64,000 bases of DNA from the NCBI RefSeq assembly GCF_029633865.1, contig NC_079224.1, positions 22,696,404 through 22,760,403 of the forward strand, in the 5' to 3' direction. Positions within the stretch are counted from its first letter, which is position 1. Each line of letters opens with the position of its first letter. Positions 36,478 to 55,900 of this stretch are shown piece after piece. Source of the DNA: Lampris incognitus. Its lineage: Eukaryota > Chordata > Actinopteri > Lampriformes > Lampridae. The notes below the pieces were generated by a model. That model saw only the letters and a list, made by a program, of their open reading frames with translations. It did no database searches and was not told where the DNA came from. The translations under genes were made by a program, and so were the position numbers.

Positions 36478-36998
36478 AGGGGAGGTTCTCTTTTTTGAAT
36501 CCTGACATCATTAAAATGATGCTGGGTATCATTTTAAAGAGCGCAAACAAAACATTCACTGGTTGCTTCAGTGTTGAGAAACTGCCGAATTTTCTCACTG
36601 ATCTTCAACATACTCCAGTAGTGCAATTGTTGAACCCTTCAAAAACAATGACATATTGCCTGCTTGAAAACTGCAAGCTCATAGTCCAGTCTCACACATT
36701 TTGGTTTATTCAGAATATGTTCTGAATAGGAGAAAATCTGTAGTATGACAACTAATGGCATGGATATAGAAGCGAAAACATATTTGTGGAAACACACAAA
36801 TAAAATCATGTTGACTTGATAGAAAGCATAGTTTGCAATTATGTTTTCAATTAAACATGACATGTCTAACCGTGCTGTAAGATTCCAGTTTTTGAAAAGG
36901 AAATATAGTATTTTGGATTTTGAAGGCTTGAATAATTGCCCCATTGGATTGTGTTGAAGCCTAATGAAGCTTCGGTTCAAAAAACTGAAACTACCCTT
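36478..36998. mobile_element. MITE flanked by TTAA
   Basis: TTAA at 36474-36477 and 36999-37002. The ends AGGGGAGGTTCTCTTTTTTG and, inverted, AAGGGTAGTTTCAGTTTTTTG form imperfect inverted repeats. 521 bp, non-coding. The TTAA duplication suggests piggyBac-like or Kolobok-like mobilisation. A diverged relative is at 28430-28680. Confidence 0.6.
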
Positions 36999-37030
36999 TT
37001 AACAGAAGCTTGACTTTGATCTACACACAG

Positions 37031-37096
<66 letters not shown>
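37031..37096. repeat. (GT)n microsatellite
   Basis: About 33 uninterrupted GT units, 380 bp upstream of the crb1 start codon. Confidence 0.95.
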
Positions 37097-37102
<6 letters not shown>

Positions 37103-37308
37103 GATGTACAAGAGCTTTTTGTTTGTCTTAGCAAGGAAGGTTCACCATTTTTTCACATCCCAATGTTCTCTCAGGCAGGCCTCTGTCCACTTATATAGTC
37201 TATGTGAGATCTCTGTCTGGTGAGGTTGTTTGCGATCTCTCAAATTAGCCTTTTGAAGCCCTCTCTTTGCCACCACTCAATTTGTAAGACATTGTAAGTG
37301 CATTAGCT

Positions 37309-37314
37309 TAATCC
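37309..37314 (+). promoter_or_regulatory. Possible CRX/OTX site upstream of crb1
   Basis: TAATCC, the core bound by photoreceptor CRX/OTX homeodomains, 163 bp before the ATG. A six-base match is weak evidence by itself. Confidence 0.25.
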
Positions 37315-37476
37315 CACGTACCTGGCTTGTAGTGATCCAACCGTTAGAGCAAACAGAGAGCACATGCTGGAGGAAGCAGAGCTGTAGATGGATATTTGCA
37401 TACAAGTAGCCCATTCTATGAGCTAGGATGGAGCCATAACCAGATGTTTTTTGATAAGGTGGCTTTGTTAAGGACA

Positions 37477-44009
<6,533 letters not shown>

Positions 44010-45200
44010 CGCCATTTCTCAAAGTTACAATATAAGTGGACAATTGGCATTGCTTGAGGACCAAGTCTATTTGCTCAGCAAACTAGGAGCTATGCTCAAT
44101 TGCAGAAAGTTGTTCCCTTGTTTCTCATTTTAAAACCCTTCTGTACCACTCAAAATTGGATTGAGTCATATCGATGTTGCCACCAAGGCTGTGCTTTTAT
44201 GAGGCTACCTATGAAAACATCTCAGTAGAAATCTTGATGCCCCCCCCCTTTTCTCCCAACTGTATCCGGCCAATTACCTCACTCTTTCGAGCCGTTCCGG
44301 TCGCTGCTCCACCCCCTCTGCTGAGCCTGGGAGGGCTGCAGACTACCATGTCTCCTCTGATACATGTGGAGTCGCCAGCCGCTTCTTTTCACCTGACAGT
44401 GAGAAGTTTTGCCAGGGGGACGTAGCGCATGGGAGGCTCACGCTATTCCCCCCAGTTATCCCTTCCCCCGAAACAAGCGCCCCAACAGACCAGAGAAGGC
44501 GCTAGTGCAGCGAAGGACACACCCACATCCGGCTTCTCACCCGCAGACATGGTCAATTGTGTCTGTAGGGATGCTCGACCAAGCCGGAGGTAACACGGGG
44601 ATTCGAATCGGTGATCTCCGTGTTGGTAGGCAACGGAATAGACCACTACGCTACCCGGACGCTCAAAATCTTGATGCTTTTAAGACCATTGGTCAGAATG
44701 AACTTCAGAAAATTCTTGCAAAATCCAAACATACCAACCAACAACAGAAAGACAGGAATTTAAGCACTTCAGCTCTTATTATAGACGAATGTGTATTTTA
44801 CTGTATGTCAACATAACTAGTGTACTGACAAGGTACGTAATATAAGTATGATATATAGTCTGTTGTGAACAGATTTTCTGATATTACAAATTGCACAATG
44901 TTTCTTCCACGATATAAACATATCTGCTTTTCATACTGAAAACTGTTCATTAGAGTTGTTTTTGTGCCTTACAAATTCCTGTTTTACAAGGAGCATTGTT
45001 TTCTAACCCGGAGTTTTATAACTGTTCAGGGACCCATTTTCTTTCTGTTATGGACTGAGTTTATCAAATGTCTACAGCCAAGAAATCATGTAGACACTGA
45101 ATTTATGTATACAGCATCAACCCATAAAGGTATAATATGCACGGAATGCTTTCAGTGGATCTGTACAATGATGCAAAATAAACTTTGTAAAATAATTCAA
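44010..45200 (+). other. crb1: crb1 3' UTR
   Basis: Runs from the stop at 44007 to AATAAA at 45177-45182 (cleavage about 20 bases later). It contains SINE copy 3 (44241-44665), so that element would be transcribed in antisense in the mRNA. No exon encoding an ERLI-type Crumbs tail was seen here. Confidence 0.6.
44241..44665 (-). mobile_element. tRNA-derived SINE, copy 3, in the crb1 3' UTR
   Basis: A 12-bp target duplication AAATCTTGATGC at 44229-44240 and 44666-44677. B box in reverse GGGGATTCGAATCGG. Confidence 0.85.
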
Positions 45201-45477
45201 TTCTGTTTTAAAATTAAGTTTTTATTTTAGCATTCCCCATTTTGGCTGGCAATGTTATACACACTGTACTACAACAAACATAAAACAGCAATAGCTGTTA
45301 GTAATAATATTTTTTGGACATTTGTTCCAACAACTTTCCTCTTTTCAAGTCGATAACTACTGCGAAACACATGCAGCTTCCATTTTCTCACAAGAAACGA
45401 TGTTGAAAAATATGCACGATTACATCAACAGAAAGTAGATTTAGGTTTTATTGTGGGGAATAGGACAAAAATCTGAA

Positions 45478-45516
<39 letters not shown>

Positions 45517-45949
45517 GCTCTGGTGGTGCTTTGCCACCTTCAATAACTGTTTAAAGTTATGGTAAGAATGTAATAAATAACAACCCAGTTCATAACTGAC
45601 TGACTGATCCATGAACATCTTGTCATTATTTTCCACTGGAGTTCCCATACTGCAAATGTCCCTCGAGGGTTTTTATGCAGTTTTCCTTCACATTTTGTTT
45701 CCAATTACATATTGTATCTTTTTTTAATTTTTCATGTGTAAATAAAGAATCAATGAATCAATGTATGTTCTTCAGAGTACAGCAAGGCATCCAATATGTG
45801 GAAAACAACAGTGGATATGGTTTGTCTTTCAGCCACAAAAAAACAAAACCGAGGGGTGATGACCTCCCTACATTAATCCTAATAGACATATGCTGGTATT
45901 ACTTTAACGTAAGTGGTGGAGATTTAATATGGGATGCACTCGACCAATC
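45201..45949. other. Convergent intergenic region between crb1 and senp5
   Basis: (CA)n at 45480-45514. AATAAAG at about 45740 reads plus; the senp5 3' UTR should enter from the right. No other gene seen. Confidence 0.5.
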
Positions 45950-48900
45950 TTACTTATGGAGCTTACATTCACAGAGCTCTTTGTAGATTCTCTTTCGTAC
46001 CCTTGGTATTTCCCTCTGTGAGAAATTGAGAGGTTTCGCCAAGGCAAGGCACCTACAATACTTAAGAGTGACACAGAAAGATACAACCAATAAAATCAAT
46101 AAATTCAAGCTCACGTTATCCACACATTTATTGTAATTTAGAGCATAAAGCATACTTTTACCTCCAAGACGAAAACACCACAGTCATTTTCATTGGTCTG
46201 TTGTGGAATTCCCTGAAAAGGACAGTAGCGGGAGACAAGGGAACATCAACATGTCACCATGTCTTCCATGTTCAGCACACTTCCAGCTCCAGCAGGTGGT
46301 GCTGTAAGAATGAATACTAGTAGAGGTCTACATTGTTCCTCATAATAACCACGTTTGTGCTCAGGGGCAAAGGTTTACTAAGACAAATGTTTAAAAGACA
46401 GAGGGAAATAAATGCAATGTACCTCTTTAACTGATACCTTCCAGCCACTTTGAAATGTTTGTTGCTTCTCCTTTGCCTCTGTTATCAAGTATTTCAGGAT
46501 ATCCTAGTAGATAAAAATAGAAAACAGATTTTTTTTTTTTATTCCTGTCAGATAAGGACTCACCCACTTAATACTGACTGAAATGTTTGTCACACCACGG
46601 TGGAGGGACAGATGCTTGATGAATGGATGAACGCAGATGAAAGCATAAAGGAGATGGAGGCATTACTGTTAGATATGTGGTATAATTATGGAGAAGGTGT
46701 TTTCACCGTTGCTATATTCTGGAACTTCATGCCTTGGGAATCATAGAGGACAACCTTCTTATTGGCAGTGTCAACGGTGACAAGACACCAGTGAACCTCC
46801 AGGTGTATGGGCACCAGCAGCAGGCTCTTGGAAAACAAATCCACCTGCAGAACAAATGAACTGGGGTAACGACAACAAACCGTCACAGATCAGGTCTGGG
46901 GATCATTCATTTACCCGGTGAACTAACCAAATTCTTTCATCAGTCACAGGCTCTTATTCAGCATGTTACATTCTCATCTTACTTGTCTACATTTTTACTA
47001 TGGAGACCTACTAATACTGACTTATTAGCATACTTAAAAATGACAAATAGTTTGGTTGATCGAAAGACACACTAGTCCTTTCTTAGACCTGACCTGTTTT
47101 GTCCATCTCCTCACTCCCTCATATCCTTTGGTCACAAGCTGTCGGTGGAAGAAGCTGTTGAGAAAATGGACCTAGGAGGTGGGAGAGCAGAGGGAAGTTC
47201 AACTGAGGAAAATGCAATCAAGAAATAACAAGCATCCAATCTGCACCTATGAAATTTCACTTCCGATTATGATCCGATTACGATACTCCGAGATACTGGT
47301 AGACCCAACAAAGAAACTGGAGTCAAACAGTTCTTAAAAATTATAAACTTTCCTGGACATACTAGAAGGAATGTGGTAAAACAATTTAAAAAAGCTACAA
47401 AGTTTCAACAACTACAGGCCATTATTCAAGTCAATTTAGTGCTTTCAACTAAGTAGGCTACTTTGTGGAATGTAAAAGATAAGCTGACATTTGAGCTGAA
47501 TAGCTCAAATATAGTAAAGCCCCACCCAATTGGTGCTCCGAGCATGGTAAAGAGACACTATGTGCAAATTCTATTTAATCCAGGCCTGCTACAAACCCAC
47601 GTGAATTACCTTCTGATGAGTAGATTCCACAATCATCTCTCCATACATGTTAATTACCTTAAAGAAGAAAAAACAAGACTAACTTCCATACATACCAATT
47701 AAGCTCTTCTGAAACATGGTTTGCTTTGCTTTGGTTTATAATCTGCAAACTCAAATTGCATACTCATGAAAACAAATTGTTACACAAGATGACAACCTGA
47801 TCATTGAGCCAGTTCTGATCTGCTAGTGTTGATAAATCGTCCAGGGTGAGCGTGTGCTTCTTGTAGACTACTTGGAAGGAAGGAACCGATGTCTGTGCCA
47901 CTGAAGTTTGGTAGCTTATGACTTCTGATAAGACCTGTTGTTTTGTACTGGGATGGTAAAACAATTGACCCAAGAATGACAGTGCAACAGTGCAGAAAGT
48001 GTGTCAGTTGTGTCAATTTTGTAAACAAATACAATAATTAATCAAGCTACAACTGGCGACACTATTGGTTTCTCTTCCCCAAACAACTCCTTTATGTGGA
48101 TTAAGTTGAACAAACTGTAAAACCTGCAGCTCATTTGTCTCGTTTAGATTCAGTGAGCTCTATAACAGACTTAACTATCTCATCGGATGTTTATCAGGTA
48201 GCACAGCAAAAAATGAGGCTGCATGTTTTAAGTTTGTATTCATTTAAGTCCACAAAATACAGCCCAATAGCATCTTTACGCATGCTCAGTAATTCAGGTA
48301 AGAAAATCACAGAAAGTTGAATCAGTTCATCTGGACACAACGTTTATTGACAGAAATGTTTCATCACTCAACTAAGTGACCTCTTCAGTCTAAACTGACT
48401 GCAAGTAACCCCACTCTTATAAATAATACAGTGGCATAACGACCGAATAAGAGCCCAATATCATTTGACAGTTAATTAGTTTCACAAGCTGCCCTACAAA
48501 TTCCCCCCATACAAAAGCTTCACTAAAGCCTCACGTGCCGTATCTACATGAGAGTAATATATTGTATTACATTCACTATAATTCCATTTCAGCGACTCTT
48601 TTTACATAAGCAGCTTACCATACCGTGAATATATACATTGATCCCCCCCCCCCTTTTCTCCCCAATTGTATTCGGCCAATTACCCAACTCTTCCAAGCAG
48701 TCCCGGTCGCTGCTCCACCCCCTCTGCTGATCCACGGAGGGCTGCAGACTACCACGTTTCCTCCATACTTGTGCAGTCGCCAGACGCTTCTTTTCACCTG
48801 ACAGTGAGGAGTTTCGCCAGGGGGACGTAGCGCGTGGGAGGATCACGCTATTCCCCTAGTCCCCCCCCCCCGAACAGGCGCCCTGACTAACCAGAGGAGG

Positions 48901-50539
48901 CGCTAGTGCAGCGAACGGGACACATACCACACATCTGGTTTCCTACCCGCAGACATGGACAATTGTTTCTGTAGGGACGTCCGACCAAGCCGGAGGCAAC
49001 ACGGGGATTCGAACCGGTGATCCACGTGTTGGTAGGCAATGGAATAGACTGCTACACTACCCAGACGCCCACACATTAATTTTAAATGAGAATAACACTT
49101 GTACCCCAGGCACTGCAACATTCTACTCACTAAGTGACAAGAGAACCAAACATGACTAGAGCCACTGCTACACAGATTATTACCTCTTACTGAAGTCAGT
49201 GTTAAACTTCTTCTTCAAGTGTCTAAATACATCAGTCTTCTCCAGTGGAATGAAACTTCCATGTATTTTATAGAAGCCATCGAGAAATTCTAAGAGGAGA
49301 GATTGAAAAAAAAGCTGTCGAAGCAACACAAAAAAGAGAACCATGTAAAAAAGAAAGAATACAAGGTGGGTGTACATACCATGGATCTCCCTTGTCAGTG
49401 CTTTAAGGCTGACATCATTTTGATGCTTCCTTTGAAAAGACATTTTTCTTTTTAATATATTTTTCCTGGTAATGTCCCCACTGACATCTTTGTTGGAACA
49501 TTGTTCCTGACATGAAGCCATTGTACTTTGTTCTGGTGATCCAACAGGTTCATGCTGTTCCTGACTATCATGCCCTTTAGATGGCAATAACTTCTTTGGC
49601 ATCTTTTGAATGGTGATTACTTCATCAAGACCACCGTCTTTGTTAGCAAGTCCACACAGATGGACAGCACCTCCTTTTGTAAGTCTTTGAGATGGCGATG
49701 ACTTCCTAAGCATGTTTTGATTAATGTTATCCTCCCCATTATTTCTGTCTGCATCGTGGTTACAAAGCTGGCTGATATGAGTACATGGTTCTAATGGACT
49801 GGTAAGTTTGCACAACATTGGGAAGGATTGCTCCTTTTCCAGCATGTCCACCAAGCCTCCTTGAATGTCACAACCAACAGCTAGAGCAGACTTTTTTTCT
49901 TGTAACCGCTCTTGGTTCTGTGTGTGGTGCTTCTGAAACTTCCCTTTGTGTCTCTGTGATGGTATCTTGAAGTTAGGGTCAGAACATGTGCTGGAACAAA
50001 CCACACTACGTCTGACTTTCGCTTGTTTCTTGTCTTTGAAAATCCAGAAATGCCGCTTCGATCTCCACCACATCCTCCACATCCAGAACTTTAAATTACA
50101 ACAAAAGTGTCTCTTGGATCGCCTAGATTGACCAGAAACTCCATCCAGAGAGGATGTAAATCCATTTTTTCTTTTGCGGTCTTTGCTTTGCACTCGTGGC
50201 TTTGTAGTTGGTGCATCACAGAGAGTCTGGCCACTGCAAAGAGTTAAGAATGGAGGGTCACTTGAGAGAACAGAGTTGTACGTCTTGTTTTTTTTGCTGC
50301 TAGAAGTGTGTTCTGAGATGTAGAGCTCATGTGAAACAGTCACGGACCTGGGTTTGCTTGAAGTTTGCCTGTAAGAGACAGGAACTAATTGTCAAGACCA
50401 TGGCTCACTGTACATGGAGGGACTATAATTCGTGCAGATGTTTGTCAGTTAGGCTTAACTTTCTAATTTTTTTGTATCAGTTATCACCACTTGCTCACCT
50501 GATAATTTGCATTTCTTGAAGAAGTGTATGTTTGATCAT
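45950..50539 (-). CDS. senp5: SUMO-specific protease, SENP3/SENP5 type
   Basis: A cysteine protease (C48) that removes SUMO from nuclear and nucleolar proteins. Exons (minus): 50539-50499, 50368-49380, 49289-49184, 47947-47797, 47657-47610, 47171-47094, 46844-46707, 46503-46423, 46212-46162, 46060-45950. All are GT-AG and in phase, 597 residues. The N-terminal 340 residues are basic and poorly conserved. The protease starts with DLSTLADQNWLNDQ and VINMYGEM. The catalytic triad is visible as His489 (HLEVHW), Asp506 (LYDSQG) and Cys555 (NENDCGVFVL), with Gln549 as oxyanion residue. The C-terminus RKRIYKELCECKL is typical of SENP3/5. SENP5 is preferred over SENP3 for the IPQQ motif and the nearby ahsg (both on human 3q). 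The first exon is open upstream to its acceptor at 50581, so the start could lie further 5'. Confidence 0.85.
48303..48480. mobile_element. Solo pseudo-LTR of the Penelope-like element
   Basis: AAGTTGAATCAGTTCATCTG, then CAGAAATGTTTCATCACTC and CTCTTCAGTCTAAACTGACTG, match the terminal repeats of the element at 30755-32040. In a senp5 intron. Confidence 0.7.
48643..49070 (-). mobile_element. tRNA-derived SINE, copy 4
   Basis: Same family as 24931; likely imperfect target duplication ACATTGAT/ACATTAAT. In the senp5 intron before the first protease-domain exon. B box in reverse GGGGATTCGAACCGG. Confidence 0.85.
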
Positions 50540-51492
50540 CCGTTCCTCTATGGGGCCATACTCTTGCAAGAGTTTTCCAACCTTTCACCTTGGTAGTTTT
50601 GTCAGCTCGTTGGCCTCCTCTAAGTGGATGCATCACATGTACAAAGTACCCTAGTCACTTTAAAAAAAAAAGCATGTTTTAGTTTGTTCATAGACCTTTT
50701 TCACAGCAGCCATTTTGACATTAAATAGTAAGATAAACACAGGTGTTACCAATGATACTAATTTAAGGTTCCGTTCCATTCCGGTCAGTCAGGGTGCCGT
50801 TATTGTGCATGCTGGCTCACTGGAAAGGCTATGCTACAGGCTATGTTTAATTGTATTAGTTAAACTTGGATTTACCTGCTTTTTCATGTCAATGTGGCTG
50901 TTGTGAAAAAGGTCTATTGTGCCAACACATTTAGCTATTAAAAAAAATATAGGTCTTTGTTTTCTGTCTCAGTAAGATCTTACTGGTTCTTCTGTTGAAC
51001 ATGGTGTATATTGTTGGGGCAATGCACTAACTGTTAAATGAGCCATATCACTTCAAGAAAAAAGTTGTTCTTTGCAAAATATTTGTTATGAGCTAAGTTA
51101 TTTTGTGACTACTGCCAAAAATCAAATGTAAAATAGGACTTGGTGGGCATTCTAGCCATAGTTTAAAAGGCGTAAAGACGACTGCAAAACAAATTAAGCA
51201 TAAATTATTTGTTTTATTCCCAGACTTCTCAGCCAGGAACTCTGCGTGACCCCGCCATACTAGACACGATTAAGTCTGAAAACGTGATACTCAGCTTTTA
51301 CAAATAGTTAGATCCTCAGGTTGTGATAACATCAAAACCCCAAATTTGCTCCCAGTTTGCATCCCGCTGAGGTTATTTTTCCCCGTCACTTTTCTCGAAG
51401 CCCTTACTAACATGTATGAAGCATATAAACTAGCATAATCGTCGGTGGCTGTGGACAAACCAGCCATTATGACTTTGGCCTATGACAGCGTT

Positions 51493-51525
51493 TTATATAT
51501 ATATATATATATATACATACATACA

Positions 51526-51557
<32 letters not shown>
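51493..51557. repeat. (TA)n(CATA)n microsatellite
   Basis: TA units then about 10 CATA units, in the first intron of senp5. Confidence 0.9.
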
Positions 51558-51558
<1 letters not shown>

Positions 51559-51668
51559 GTAGCTTGCTTTCACGGGACTTTTTGGACAGTAGCTTAAAAA
51601 TGTTATTAAATAGTGGAATAACGCATTTTATATCCCAACAAAATTAATTCAAATAATGGCTTATTTAC

Positions 51669-51770
51669 CAAAATCTTCTTAGAAGGAGAGTACCACGACC
51701 GTGGACCGCAGCAAACAGCTAGCGCAGCCCGAAATGTCAAAGTCGCGTATGGATTGCGTCACTTCCGTAT
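51669..51770 (-). promoter_or_regulatory. senp5: Probable senp5 promoter and first non-coding exon
   Basis: In minus orientation ACGGAAGTGACGCAATCC (about 51768-51751) combines an ETS site with a CRE-like TGACGCAA. GC-rich leader and a donor TTTTG|GTAAATAAG at 51669 follow. The region is directly abutted by an L1 remnant at 51776. Inferred from motifs only. Confidence 0.45.
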
Positions 51771-52610
51771 TGTATTTAATTTAGTTGGGCTAAATAAATA
51801 AAATTTGATGTTGGAAAACTTCCCGTTAGACTTGCAAATTTTCATAAACAAGAACTGCTTATTTGGACTCTCCTCATAGATGCCACAATTTGGAACAACA
51901 AGGATTTCAGATATAGAAATAAAACCTTTTTTTAAACGAGTTAAATAATTATTTAACAAAGACGGTCAATGTTATAGTCATGCAGAATTTATGAGTCATT
52001 TTGATGTTCCTATCACGTGTATAGAATTTCAAACTGTAATTAAATCAATTCCTGAAGGAGTGATATCTGTCATAAGAGAATACGACAATACTCCAGGTGA
52101 CTCAGTGGAAGATTTCTTATCGTCAGTTTTATTAGAAGGTGTTGATATCCGAAGCAAAAAATGCAATAACAACTATGTTAGCTCAATCTGTAAGAACGTT
52201 GTTACACTTCCTGTGGTAATGTTTTGGAATTCCACTGTGGAACATGTCAATTGGAAAAATATCTGGAGTCAATGTCATAAATACTGAATAACTAATAAGG
52301 TCAAAGAAGTTACATTCAAGATTATCCATAGAGTTTAACCAGTGAAAAGTTTTACTGCAAGTAGATTTAAAATAGACATTGATGATAAATATGTATTCTG
52401 TGAAAATGATTTTGAAACTCTAAGCCATCTTTTCTGGAACTGCCCACATGTTAGTAAAATTTGGACAGATTTATCAAATGTTACTCTTAGGAAAACCTCT
52501 CTCAGTCTTACCTTTCAATTGCAAGATTTCCAGCTTCTATAGATAAATACCCCAACATGATGTTTGGTTATACATTTTTCAATTATTCTTGGCAGATTCT
52601 TTGTGCATAT

Positions 52611-52989
52611 TGTGACGTGGTTAAATAATGGACTTCTTAGACACCCTTTCAGAGTTAACAAGTAAGCTTTTAATGACCGCAAGTCAAGCAAGTCAGAACA
52701 GACACAAGTTTGTATGGGTCTTATCTCCACCCTTTATCTTGGCCACCGAAGCGACCCTATCTATTTGCTTACTCTTTACCCTCATGGTGGGAAGTAGCAT
52801 GTTATCTAATACAACTTCTCTCATAACGTCCCCATTACCTTCCACCACATCACCGCTATCTGTAACAGATATGTCCGTTTTTAAGATGTTCCATATCCCA
52901 CAACATAACCAAAACATCGACAGCTCAGTTGCATTGTGGGTAATATGTGAATGAACCTCGGAGCAGAAACACTAGTAGAATTCGCCACA
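52611..52989 (-). repeat. Gypsy C 3' LTR
   Basis: Partner of 57954-58324. Contains CAGTTGCATTGTGGGTAATA, which in reverse resembles a ZNF143/THAP-type promoter element. Confidence 0.85.
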
Positions 52990-55900
52990 CTGCCCCCTTC
53001 CTTGAAAGACCAACGTCCCGTTGGCCTAACCCAAATCCCATGTCGATGGGTCCATCCACCATGGGGGTTTCTCCGCCGAGCACCTCTCCCATCCAGGGCT
53101 GCTCCTTGTCGCGGGCTGCTGATAGATGACGGGGGCGGCTCTGCATCCGCTGGGTCTGAGCCCCCACCTTCGACGTCACCGCTGTTTCTATTCGTGGCCA
53201 GGGAGGTTGGCTCTGATCCAATAGTGTCCTTACCCCCTCCCTGGACCCCGGTAGCCTGGTTTACAGAGGAGGAGGAGTCTGGCACCCCACCTCCTCCCAC
53301 CGCACTTTGAGTCCCAGCTGGGTCGCTGTCCCGGTTTAAGTAAGGTGCGAGGCAATCTTGGTGAAGGATGACTATCCGAGGGCGGCTGTGGAGCTTCACT
53401 CTATAGGTAACCTCTGAGATCCTCTTCAGGACGAGGCAGGGCCCTTCCCAGTTGCTGTCCAGCTTTGGGGACCGTCCATTCTTTCGCCGTGGGTTGTACA
53501 CCCATACGTTGTCCCCCTGCTGGTACGCTTTGCGGTGGAAACGTACATCATAGGCTCTCTTCTGCCTTTCCCCTGCAGAGGCCATATTCTCTCGAGCCAG
53601 CTGATGAGTAGCCTCCATCCGGTCCTGTAGTGCGTCTACATAGTCCTGGCGGCCCTCGTACTGGTGGTTTTGGCGGCTTGCCAAAGACCAGATCCACAGG
53701 CGTCCGTAGCTCCCTACCAAGCATTAGTGCGGCTAGGATGCACTCCGTGGACTCCTGAATGCCATGAGTACCAGGGGCAGATGGCGGTCCCAATCCTTTT
53801 GAGGCCTTGCCGTGAGCATGGCTAGTTGTGTGACCAAGGTCCGATTGAACCGCTCAACCAGGCCATCACTTTGAGGGTGTAGGGGAGTGGTCCTGGTCTT
53901 CCGTACCCCAAGGCGCCGACACATCTCCCCAAACACCTGGGATTCGAAATTGCGTCCCTGGTCACTGTGCAACTCTTCTGGCACCCCAAACCAGGTGAAC
54001 ATCCCCTCAATGAGGCAGTCTACCACCGTGGCTGTAGATTGGTCAGGGATGGCATAGGCCTCGGGCCACTTGGTAAAATAATCCATCACTGTGAGAATGT
54101 AACAATTACCATCTTCTGTCATGGGGAATGGCCCAACCACATCCACCCCAACTTTTTCCATGGGCGCCCGCACCCTGTATTACTGCAGGGGGGCATGGGA
54201 TTGCCCCACTGGCCCCTTCTTTGCATTGCAGGTGTTGCAGTTACGGCAGAACCGCTCCACGTCTCGCCGGCACCTCCCCCAGTAGAATCTTTCCTGCAGC
54301 CGCCGCAGAGTTTTGGTAATGCCGAAGTGTCCCACTCCAGGGGGGCCATGTACTGTGCTTAACACTTGTTGTTGTAATGCATGGGGAACAACTAGTTGCC
54401 AGGTACTGCCTCCTCTCCTTGGCTCTTCCCCACACGCGATAGAGGCAGCCCTCATGAAGCATGAGTGAATTCCACTGTCCCAGCAACGCCTTGGTGGTGG
54501 GGGAGTGGGGACCTGCCATCTCTCTACTTGGGACCTCTTTATGTGCTAGCCAACGTATCACGGGGCCCAGGTGGCTATCCCGACGTTGGAGTTCCCCTAT
54601 CTCTGTTGATGACATCTCCTCCAGTGGCGCACTTGGGACCACAAGTGTCCGCACTGTAACCCGATTCACCCGTTGCTGTTCTCGAGTCTTCAACCGGCTA
54701 CAATGGCGGCAGGCCTGATCCGAACAGGGGCATCTGGAGAAAGCATCAGCATTGTTATGTCGGCTGCCTCTTCGGTGCTCCATGGTGAAGGTAAATCCCT
54801 GCAAGGCCTCTATGCATCTGGCTACCTGCCCTTCTCGTTCTTTGAAGCTAAGCAGCCAGCGGAGCGATGCATGGTCCGTCCTCAGTAGGAAGTCCTTTCC
54901 ATACAGGTAAGGCTTAAAATGCCTTACGGCCTGTACTACTGCCAGGAGTTCTCTCCGAGTCACACAGTAGTTCCTTTCTTCCTTACTCAAGGCTCTACTG
55001 TAATAGGCCACCACTCTTTCCCCTTCCCCACTGGGCTGCGACAGGACTGCTCCCACCCCTACATCACTGGCATCAGTGTCAAGTATGAATGGTCGCTGCC
55101 TGTCTGGGAGGGCTAGCGCTGGTGCTTGGGTCAATGCTTTCCAGAGCATCTGAAAGGAGCTCTCACATGCTTCAGTCCAGTGAAACCGTCGTCCCTTCTC
55201 GGTGAGCTGGTGGAGCGGACGGGCTTTGTCTGCAAAGGCGCGCACGAACCGATGGTAATATGATGCCAGTCCCAGAAAACTCCTCACCTCCTTTCCTGAG
55301 GTGGGCGTTGGCCAATCTCTGACTGTAGTGACCTTGTCATTGTCTGTGGACACACCTCCGGGCCCCACCACATGTCCAAGGAACCTTGTCTCCCACTGCA
55401 GTAGATTGCATTTCCTCGGCTTGAGTCGTAGGTTGGCTGCCTTGATGCGTTCGAGCACCAGTCGGAGGTTGGAGAGGGCCTCAGTAAATGTAGCTGCATG
55501 CACCAGGAGGTCATCCAGGTACACCAGGCAGGCAGAGCGAGGGATGGGGCCAAGGACACGCTCCATGAGGTGTTCAAATGTGGCCGGGCTATTACATAAG
55601 CCAAATGGCATGACTGTGAACTGCCAGAGTCCTCGGCCAATGGTGAACGCAGTCTTTGCCCGGGATTCTTGAGCCATCTCTACCTGCCAGTACCCACTTG
55701 TTAAATCCAGGGAGCTGAACCATTGGGAACCCGCCACACAGTCCAGAGCTTCGTCGATGCGGGGGAGTGGGTACGAGTCTTTCCGGGTCAGGTTGTTTAG
55801 TCGCCGATAGTCCACACAAAATCGGAAGGAGCCATCCTTCTTGGTAACCAGCACAGCAGGGGACGCCCACCGGCTATCGGAGGGTTCAGTGATCCCTGCA

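Noticed and set aside
37031-37223. Open frames of repeated Val-Cys over the GT tract
   Set aside because: They are translations of a dinucleotide repeat; the same holds at 59751-59852 and 60770-60880.
50499-50633. ATG at 50633 as the senp5 start
   Set aside because: That frame runs into the next exon out of phase with the protease; the ATG at 50539 is in phase with all downstream exons.
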